In this document: positions 55,255-61,390 of the stretch, piece by piece
Layout: each line of letters starts with the position of its first letter
How positions within the stretch are numbered: position 1 is the stretch's first letter
Assembly (NCBI GenBank): GCA_025559845.1
Contig: CP048469.1
Span: 2,480,001 to 2,544,000 of the forward strand
DNA from: Agrobacterium tumefaciens
GTDB lineage: Bacteria; Pseudomonadota; Alphaproteobacteria; Rhizobiales; Rhizobiaceae
Direction of reading: 5' to 3'
Length of the DNA stretch: 64,000 nt
Translations under genes and position numbers: made by a program
The notes under the pieces: generated by a model
Database searches by the model: none
Told to the model about the DNA's origin: nothing
The model's input: only the letters and a program-made list of their open reading frames with translations

Positions 55255-56855
55255 GCTTCGATTGCCCTTCCCTTGAGTGCGAAGAGACCGCGCGGCCGCT
55301 TCTGGATGAACAGGATGATGAGGACGAGCACGAGGATTTTACCGAGTACCGCACCGACAGTCGGCTCCAGGAACTTGTTGAAGACCCCAAGCGACAGCGC
55401 ACCTACCAGCGTACCCCAAAGATTGCCGACGCCGCCAAACACCACCACCATGAAGCTGTCGATGATGTAGCTCTGGCCAAGGTTTGGCGACACATTGTCG
55501 ATCTGGGAAAGAGCAACCCCGGCAAGCCCGGCGACACCTGATCCGAGTGCAAAGGTGAAGGCATCGACCCAAGGGGTTTTGATACCCATCGATGATGCCA
55601 TACGGCGGTTCTGGGTCACGGCACGCATTTCGAGCCCGAAGGACGAACGCTTCAGCAACATGAGCAGCGCGAAAAACACCGACAACGAGAAGGCGACGAT
55701 CCACACGCGGTTCCAGGTGAAGTTCAGATAACCGATGCTGAAGGAGCCGGACATCCAACTCGGGCTGCCAACTTCACGGTTGGTCGGGCCGAAGATCGAA
55801 CGGACACCCTGTTGGAGGATAAGCGAAATACCCCAGGTCGCGAGAAGCGTTTCCAGTGGCCGCCCATAGAGGAAGCGGATAACACCGCGTTCCATGACTA
55901 GGCCGATGGCACCAGTGACAAGAAACGCAACCGGCAGCGCAATTGCCAGCGACCAATCGAACAGGCCAGGAAAATTGGAGCGGATGACGTCCTGCACCAT
56001 GAAGGTCGAATAAGCGCCAATCATCACCATTTCGCCATGCGCCATGTTGATGATGCCCATCACACCAAAGGTGATGGCAAGACCGATCGCCGCGAGCAGC
56101 AACACGGAACCGAGCGACAGACCGTACCAGACGTTCTGAACATTATCCCAAAAGGCCAGCGAACCTTCGATGCCCGCAATTGCAGCATCGATATCGGGTT
56201 TCAGACTTGCATCGACGGAAGATGATGCGGCCATGAGAATGCTGATCGCATCGCGACCGCCAATGTTCTTGATGGTTTCGATTGCGGCCTTTTTCTGGTC
56301 GGCGGGACGGTCGGAGGAAAGCAACGAAACCGCTCTCGCCTCTTCCATGCGGGCGCGCACCTCTGCATCCGTTTCCTTGGCGAGGGCGGCATCGAGCAAT
56401 TCGAGATTTTCTGCGCTTGGCGCCTTCAGGACCGCATCCGCTGCTGAAAGCCGCACGGATTTCTGCGGGCTCAGCAGCGTCAGACCGCCAAGTGCCGCGC
56501 GAATGACGCGGCGCAGATTGTTGTTGACCTTGACCTTGGTAACGGCGGCCTTGGGGGCTTCACCCGCACTCTCGCCAGAAAGCGGATCGATCAGCGTGAA
56601 ATTTGCACCAGCTGTCTTGACCATGAAGACTGCGTTGTCGGCCTTTCGCAGATAGAGATCACCCGCAGCAAAGGCTTCAAGCGGTGCGACGACGCGCGGA
56701 TCTCCGCTGGCGGCAATCTGGCCGATCAATGTTTCAGCCTGCTTGAAATCCGCCGTCCCGAGCGCATCGATCAGCGCTTTCGGCTCACTCTGCGCCGCCG
56801 CCGGCATGGCCAGACACATCAGCATGCCGATAAAGGTCAACACACGAAGAAACAT
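55251..56855 (-). CDS. urtB: Urea ABC transporter permease UrtB with N-terminal periplasmic extension
   Basis: A 534-residue LivH-type permease with a signal-like N-terminus (VLTFIGMLMCLAMPAAA) and a ~220-residue non-membrane region (Ala/Lys/Asp-rich, with helical repeats) before the membrane part. The latter shows GVMGIINMAHGEMVMIGAYS, YGRPLETLLATWG and LGSGVAGLAGVALSQID. Such an extension is usual for UrtB. The EAA motif is in LGQSYIIDSFMVVVFGGVGN. ATG 56855 follows AGGGGG; the extension to 56999 is discarded. Overlaps urtC. Confidence 0.92.
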   Translation of the reverse strand: MFLRVLTFIGMLMCLAMPAAAQSEPKALIDALGTADFKQAETLIGQIAASGDPRVVAPLEAFAAGDLYLRKADNAVFMVKTAGANFTLIDPLSGESAGEAPKAAVTKVKVNNNLRRVIRAALGGLTLLSPQKSVRLSAADAVLKAPSAENLELLDAALAKETDAEVRARMEEARAVSLLSSDRPADQKKAAIETIKNIGGRDAISILMAASSSVDASLKPDIDAAIAGIEGSLAFWDNVQNVWYGLSLGSVLLLAAIGLAITFGVMGIINMAHGEMVMIGAYSTFMVQDVIRSNFPGLFDWSLAIALPVAFLVTGAIGLVMERGVIRFLYGRPLETLLATWGISLILQQGVRSIFGPTNREVGSPSWMSGSFSIGYLNFTWNRVWIVAFSLSVFFALLMLLKRSSFGLEMRAVTQNRRMASSMGIKTPWVDAFTFALGSGVAGLAGVALSQIDNVSPNLGQSYIIDSFMVVVFGGVGNLWGTLVGALSLGVFNKFLEPTVGAVLGKILVLVLIILFIQKRPRGLFALKGRAIEA

Positions 56856-57024
56856 AGTCCCAAGTCCCCCTTGGATGCCCTCCCGTCTGGAAGGCAGCTT
56901 TACTTCTCTCCGCCATGCCTGAACTGATCCGGCAAACTCCGTTAGCCGCGCAGATGCACGGCTGCTGGGTTCCGGTCTGAAACCGGAGTGGCGGCCCACG
57001 ACTCATGCCGCAGGTCATTGGAAT

Positions 57025-57048
57025 GAGAGGCGCTTTGGCGCGCCTCTC
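57025..57048 (-). terminator. Hairpin between urtA and urtB (probable attenuator)
   Basis: GAGAGGCGC (57025-57033) and GCGCCTCTC (57040-57048) form a perfect 9-bp stem, 20 bp after the urtA stop. With no U-run it may stop or stabilise a fraction of transcripts, making UrtA more abundant than the permeases. Confidence 0.55.
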
Positions 57049-57068
57049 TGCATGCATTCGAAATCAGA

Positions 57069-58358
57069 TCAGCTGCCCTTGCCGCCGCACTTGCCGGTCG
57101 CAACGTTGAAGTTGCCGCAGGACATCGGCTTGCGCCAATCCGAGATCAGGTCCTTGGAGTCAGGCAGATAGTCCGACCACTCATCGCCGACCACGGCAGG
57201 CGTTTCCTGAACGACTTCGAACTGGCCATCAGCCTGAATTTCGCCGATCAGGACCGGTTTGGTGATGTGGTGGTTCGGCATCACGGTCGAGTAACCGCCC
57301 GAAAGGTTCGGAACCGAAACGCCGATGATCGAGTCAAGAACAGCGTCCGTATCGGTCGTGCCGGCAGACTCGACAGCCTTCACCCAGGCATTGAAGCCGA
57401 TATAGGCAGCTTCCATCGGGTCGTTGGTCACGCGCTTGTCGTTTTTGGTGAACGCGTGCCAGGTCTTGATGAACTCGGCGTTGACTGGAGCGTCGACGGA
57501 CTGGAAGTAGTTCCAGGCAGCCAGATGGCCGACCAGCGGCGATGTGTCGAGACCGGCAAGCTCTTCTTCACCCACGGAGAAGGCAACAACAGGAATGTCT
57601 TCGGCCTTGATGCCCTGGTTCGCGAGTTCCTTGTAGAACGGCACGTTGGCGTCACCATTGATGGTGGAAACCACCGCGGTCTTCTTGCCTGCAGAACCGA
57701 ACTTCTTGATGTCGGACACGATTGTCTGCCAGTCGGAATGACCGAATGGCGTGTAGTTGATCATGATGTCCTCTTCCTTGACGCCCTTGGACATCAGGTA
57801 GGCCTTCAGGATCTTGTTGGTCGTCTGTGGGTAGACATAGTCCGTACCGGCCAGAACCCAGCGTTCGACACCTTCGGTGTTGGCGAGATAATCAACGGCA
57901 GGGATGGCCTGCTGGTTCGGAGCGGCACCGGTGTAGAAGATGTTGCGCGAGGATTCCTCACCCTCGTACTGTACCGGATAGAAGAGAATGGAGTTCAGCT
58001 CTTCAAAAACCGGAAGAACGGACTTGCGCGACGAAGACGTCCAGCAACCGAAGACGGCGGCAACCTTGTCCTGGCTGATGAGCTGGCGAGCCTTTTCAGC
58101 AAACAGAGGCCAATCGGACGCGGGGTCGACCACCACAGCTTCGAGCTTCTTGCCCAGAACGCCGCCCTTCTTGTTCTGCTCTTCGATGAGCATCAGCATG
58201 GCGTCTTTCAGCGTCGTCTCGGAAATTGCCATGGTGCCGGAAAGAGAATGCAGAACGCCCACCTTGATCGTGTCATCGGCAGCAAATGCGCCGTGGAACG
58301 CCGTGGTGGACAGAATGGCGCCGAGCAATGCGCCAGTCAGCGTTTTTCTAAATGTCAT
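57069..58358 (-). CDS. urtA: Urea ABC transporter substrate-binding protein UrtA
   Basis: A 429-residue periplasmic protein with a Sec signal (LTGALLGAILSTTAFHGAFA) and the UrtA features IKVGVLHSLSGTMAISETTL, VFGCWTSSSRKSVLPVFEEL, YPVQYEGEESSRNIFYTGAA and GYSTVMPNHHITKPVLIGE. It captures urea or short amides. ATG 58358 has AGGAG plus GAGGGG upstream. It is the first gene of the urtABCDE operon and lies 100 bp downstream of a palindrome. Confidence 0.96.
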   Translation of the reverse strand: MTFRKTLTGALLGAILSTTAFHGAFAADDTIKVGVLHSLSGTMAISETTLKDAMLMLIEEQNKKGGVLGKKLEAVVVDPASDWPLFAEKARQLISQDKVAAVFGCWTSSSRKSVLPVFEELNSILFYPVQYEGEESSRNIFYTGAAPNQQAIPAVDYLANTEGVERWVLAGTDYVYPQTTNKILKAYLMSKGVKEEDIMINYTPFGHSDWQTIVSDIKKFGSAGKKTAVVSTINGDANVPFYKELANQGIKAEDIPVVAFSVGEEELAGLDTSPLVGHLAAWNYFQSVDAPVNAEFIKTWHAFTKNDKRVTNDPMEAAYIGFNAWVKAVESAGTTDTDAVLDSIIGVSVPNLSGGYSTVMPNHHITKPVLIGEIQADGQFEVVQETPAVVGDEWSDYLPDSKDLISDWRKPMSCGNFNVATGKCGGKGS

Positions 58359-58456
58359 CGGAAGAACCCCTCTCCTTGTTTTAGCCTCTATGGGCATCGG
58401 CAGCGCTTGAGACCGCCGCTGGAGGAGACTATCGATCTCGCAGACGCGAAACCGTA

Positions 58457-58472
58457 TACGTCAATTGACGTA
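58457..58472. promoter_or_regulatory. 16-bp perfect palindrome upstream of urtA
   Basis: TACGTCAATTGACGTA is fully self-complementary, about 100 bp before the urtA start. This is a strong candidate operator; GntR- or similar-type regulators bind comparable sites, but the factor is unknown. Confidence 0.5.
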
Positions 58473-58500
58473 GGTGGGGTGGCGAAAGGTGCAGCAACAA

Positions 58501-58535
58501 AAGACGAAGCCGCGCGACCGGAGGCCGCGCGGCTT
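58501..58535 (-). terminator. Terminator of the gstI transcript
   Basis: AAGCCGCGCG (58507-58516) and CGCGCGGCTT (58526-58535), a perfect 10-bp stem with a 9-nt loop, followed on the minus strand by a T-rich stretch. It lies 26 bp after the gstI-like stop. Confidence 0.75.
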
Positions 58536-58560
58536 ACAAATGAAATCGGTTTAACTGCGA

Positions 58561-58758
58561 TCAGGCGTGCGGTTTGTCGTTTCGCTCTTCGTCCCGGATC
58601 GCCTCGTCGTGATACCACGAGCCGAAATCGATGTGCGGCGCCCTTGCTTCTTCCTCAAGAGCGCTCAAACCGCTCTTTCGAAACTTGGAAACGCCTGCGC
58701 GTCCGCCAACGGGGAATTGATAGATTGTTGCAGTCTCACGATGAAAGCCGGTCGCCAT
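58561..58758 (-). CDS. gstI: DUF2735 protein, probable GstI (glutamine synthetase translation inhibitor)
   Basis: A 65-residue protein beginning TGFHRETATIYQFPVGGRAG, the DUF2735 signature. In Rhizobium leguminosarum gstI, a small gene upstream of and divergent from glnII, encodes a peptide that blocks glnII translation; position, orientation and size here fit. ATG 58758 has GAGAAG upstream; the longer frame to 58833 is less likely. Divergent region of 490 bp to glnII. Confidence 0.8.
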   Translation of the reverse strand: MATGFHRETATIYQFPVGGRAGVSKFRKSGLSALEEEARAPHIDFGSWYHDEAIRDEERNDKPHA

Positions 58759-58916
58759 TTCGAACTTCTCACTTTCTTTGCATCGAAGCGCTTCGCTGAT
58801 GAAGCAAACTTCCGAGCCTCGGATTCGCTCCACTTGATTAAAAAAAAATCACGTTGCGAAAAATATAGGCATTAATCGCCACTCCGGCAAGAAAAACCAT
58901 TCCAGAAGCGCCGGAT

Positions 58917-58932
58917 TTCAAGGCATTTGCCA
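58917..58932 (-). promoter_or_regulatory. Weak sigma-54-like promoter facing gstI
   Basis: The minus strand reads TGGCAAATGCCTTGAA. GG is kept at -24 but the -12 element is TTGA rather than TTGC, so the match is partial (8 of 11 positions). Confidence 0.3.
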
Positions 58933-59137
58933 AACGAACGAACGAACCGCCAATCTGTGCGCCGCAGCAGCCGTTCTGCAGCCGACGCCAGGCCTATGCA
59001 TAAGAAATCACTCATGAATCATAAGGGGTGTTTTTGCTTGCTGCGGCGCAGCATTACCTCGGCGGCGATGTGGCATCGGCATTTTCCAGATCGGCACCAG
59101 AAAGATTTTTCGAAAAAATCGGCAAACAACACCAATC

Positions 59138-59153
59138 TGGCACGCAACATGCA
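59138..59153 (+). promoter_or_regulatory. Sigma-54 promoter of glnII
   Basis: TGGCACGCAACATGCA: -24 TGGCAC and -12 ATGCA, with GG and GC exactly 10 bp apart. It lies about 95 bp before the glnII ATG. It implies RpoN/NtrC-dependent expression under nitrogen limitation. Confidence 0.75.
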
Positions 59154-59248
59154 TCTATCCCGGCAGCCCTTGATCGCGAGAGCGGCTTCCGGCGGCGAAA
59201 GCACCGGGGGCCTCAAGGCTTCGCATTTTTACCTATGAGAGGTTCGTA

Positions 59249-60283
59249 ATGACTAAGTTCAAACTCGAGTACATCTGGCTCGACGGGTACAAGCCGGTAC
59301 CAAATCTGCGCGGCAAGACGCAGGTCAAGGAATTCGACGAATTCCCCACGCTCGAGCAGCTCCCGCTTTGGGGCTTCGATGGCTCGTCCACCCAGCAGGC
59401 TGAAGGCCATAGCTCGGATTGCGTACTGAAGCCTGTTGCGATCTACCCGGACCCGGCCCGCACGAACGGCGCTCTCGTCATGTGCGAAGTCATGATGCCT
59501 GATGGCGTTACCCCGCACTCTTCCAACAGCCGCGCAACCATCCTTGACGATGAAGACGCATGGTTCGGCTTTGAGCAGGAATACTTCTTCTACCAGGACG
59601 GCCGCCCGCTCGGCTTCCCTGAGCAGGGTTACCCGGCTCCGCAGGGCCCGTACTACACCGGCGTTGGCTACAAGAACGTTGGTTCGGTTGCTCGCGAGAT
59701 CGTTGAAGAGCACCTCGACCTCTGCCTCGAAGCAGGCATCAACCACGAAGGCATCAACGCCGAAGTGGCCAAGGGTCAGTGGGAATTCCAGATTTTCGGC
59801 AAGGGCTCCAAGCGCGCCGCCGACCAGATCTGGATCGCACGTTACCTGCTTCTCCGTCTGTGCGAACAGTACGGCATCGACGTAGAATTCCACTGCAAGC
59901 CGCTCGGCGACACCGACTGGAACGGCTCCGGCATGCACTGCAACTTCTCCACGAAGTTCATGCGTGAAGTTGGCGGCAAGGAATACTTCGAAGCCCTCAT
60001 GGCTGCGTTTTCCAAGAACTGGAAAGAGCACATCGACGTTTACGGCCCGGACAACCACCTGCGTCTGACCGGCAAGCACGAAACGGCTCCGTGGAACAAG
60101 TTCTCCTACGGCGTTGCTGACCGTGGCGCATCGATCCGCGTCCCGCACTCCTTCGTCAACAACGGCTACAAGGGCTACCTTGAAGACCGTCGTCCGAACT
60201 CTCAGGGTTGCCCGTACCAGATCGCTTCCATCGTTCTGAAGACGATCGCGGAAGTCCCGACAGCAAAGTCGGCTGCTGCCTGA
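59249..60283 (+). CDS. glnII: Glutamine synthetase type II
   Basis: A 344-residue GSII with EYIWLDGYKPVPNLRGKT, WGFDGSSTQQAEGHSSDC, WFGFEQEYFFYQ and NGSGMHCNFSTKFMR. GSII is the eukaryote-like isozyme found in rhizobia and few other bacteria. It forms glutamine from ammonia and glutamate with ATP, directly downstream of urea hydrolysis in function. AGAGG lies upstream of ATG. It is followed by a strong terminator and preceded by a sigma-54 promoter. Confidence 0.98.
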   Translation: MTKFKLEYIWLDGYKPVPNLRGKTQVKEFDEFPTLEQLPLWGFDGSSTQQAEGHSSDCVLKPVAIYPDPARTNGALVMCEVMMPDGVTPHSSNSRATILDDEDAWFGFEQEYFFYQDGRPLGFPEQGYPAPQGPYYTGVGYKNVGSVAREIVEEHLDLCLEAGINHEGINAEVAKGQWEFQIFGKGSKRAADQIWIARYLLLRLCEQYGIDVEFHCKPLGDTDWNGSGMHCNFSTKFMREVGGKEYFEALMAAFSKNWKEHIDVYGPDNHLRLTGKHETAPWNKFSYGVADRGASIRVPHSFVNNGYKGYLEDRRPNSQGCPYQIASIVLKTIAEVPTAKSAAA

Positions 60284-60290
60284 TAAACAA

Positions 60291-60327
60291 AAAATGGCGT
60301 CGTCTTCAAACGAGACGACGCCATTTT
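60291..60327 (+). terminator. Strong intrinsic terminator after glnII
   Basis: AAAATGGCGTCGTCT (60291-60305) pairs with AGACGACGCCATTTT (60313-60327) in a 15-bp perfect stem ending in a T-run, 8 bp after the stop. Confidence 0.9.
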
Positions 60328-60535
60328 TGCGTCATGCGCACACCGCCTACTCCTGGAGCGCCAGCGCTCATCGTTTTTCCTTAAAACAAGAGCACAAAAA
60401 GGCATCAGTCCTTTACGGAACAGTTCAATCGAACGGCTGAGCCGCGAGGTGACCTTTCGCCAGTTCACTGCGGCAGCGTATCCTGCGCGCTGGAAAATTC
60501 CCGCAATACGGGCCCGCAATACAGGAAGGTGAACG

Positions 60536-61306
60536 ATGAGCATTCTCCGGAAATTCTCCCTTGAAAACCGCACAGCGATCATCACCGGCAGCGGACGCGG
60601 CCTCGGCTTCGAAATCGCCAAGGCCTTTGCTGAAGCTGGCGCCCATGTCTGGCTGACTGGTCGCAGTGTCGAGACGCTGGAGACGGCGGTCAATTCCCTT
60701 CGTGAAGCAGGCGGCAAGGCCGATTATGCCGCTTTCGACATTGCCGACACGGCGGAAGGCGGCAACCTCGTTCGGCGCGTCGTCGACGAGGCCGGACATC
60801 TCGACATTCTCGTCAACAATGTCGGTGCACGCGACCGCCGCCCTCTGGCCGAGTTCAATGACGAGGATATGCTAGATCTTATCCGCACCGACCTTACCTC
60901 TTCCATTTCGCTGTCTCGCGATGCTGCCGAAGCGATGAAGGCAAAGGCTTACGGGCGCATCATCACGATCACCTCCATCCTTGGCTACATGGTCAGACCT
61001 GGAGACGCGATCTATCCCGTCGCCAAACAGGGCCTCACAGGTTTGATGCGCTCCATCGCTGTAGAGTATGGCGCGCAGGGCATCACCAGCAATGCAATCT
61101 CGCCTGGCATGTTCGCCACAGAAACCAACGCCGCACTTGCCGAGAACCCTGAAATGATCGCTTTTGCTAAGCTGCGCGTCCCGCTGGAACGCTGGGGCAA
61201 ACCTGATGAAATTGCCGGCGCGGCGCTGTTTCTGGCCAGCGACGCATCCTCTTTCGTCAATGGCCACGTATTGACAGTGGACGGCGGCATGTCGGTCCGG
61301 CTCTGA
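60536..61306 (+). CDS. SDR-family oxidoreductase (gluconate 5-dehydrogenase-like)
   Basis: A 256-residue SDR with TGSGRGLGFEIAKAFAEAGA, NNVGARDRRPL, catalytic Ser in TITSILGYM and YPVAKQGLTG, and the C-terminal GHVLTVDGGMSVRL. The RDRRPL segment and overall pattern resemble gluconate/idonate 5-dehydrogenases. AGGAAGG lies upstream of ATG. It is monocistronic-looking between glnII and the sensor kinase gene. Confidence 0.85.
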   Translation: MSILRKFSLENRTAIITGSGRGLGFEIAKAFAEAGAHVWLTGRSVETLETAVNSLREAGGKADYAAFDIADTAEGGNLVRRVVDEAGHLDILVNNVGARDRRPLAEFNDEDMLDLIRTDLTSSISLSRDAAEAMKAKAYGRIITITSILGYMVRPGDAIYPVAKQGLTGLMRSIAVEYGAQGITSNAISPGMFATETNAALAENPEMIAFAKLRVPLERWGKPDEIAGAALFLASDASSFVNGHVLTVDGGMSVRL

Positions 61307-61332
61307 CGCGGTATTCCCTTGCAAAAACGGCC

Positions 61333-61369
61333 CTTTCGCTCGAAAGTGCACAATTGAACATCACTTTCG
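61333..61369. promoter_or_regulatory. Overlapping inverted repeats upstream of the NCS1-kinase gene
   Basis: CTTTCG-CT-CGAAAG (61333-61346) and CGAAAGTG/CACTTTCG (61341-61348 and 61362-61369) form alternative hairpins 22-60 bp upstream of the start. Could be an operator pair or a 5'-UTR switch. Confidence 0.35.
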
Positions 61370-61390
61370 AAAGAGCGCTGGTTTTTAGGC

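Larger units (their letters stand above)
58759..59248. other. 490-bp divergent promoter region between gstI and glnII
   Basis: There is no gene in this stretch. It holds a sigma-54-type promoter for glnII (59138-59153), a weaker one facing gstI (58917-58932), and a GC-rich palindrome TGCTGC-GGC-GCAGCA (59039-59053), with repeated CGAA near 58935. NtrC-type control is expected from Rhizobium. Confidence 0.6.

Noticed and set aside
57267..58799. 510-codon plus-strand frame opposite urtA
   Set aside because: Antisense to a well-conserved urtA with no motif of its own.
59039..59053. TGCTGC-GGC-GCAGCA as an NtrC site for glnII
   Set aside because: It is palindromic but does not match the classical NtrC consensus well enough, so it is not annotated as a separate feature.
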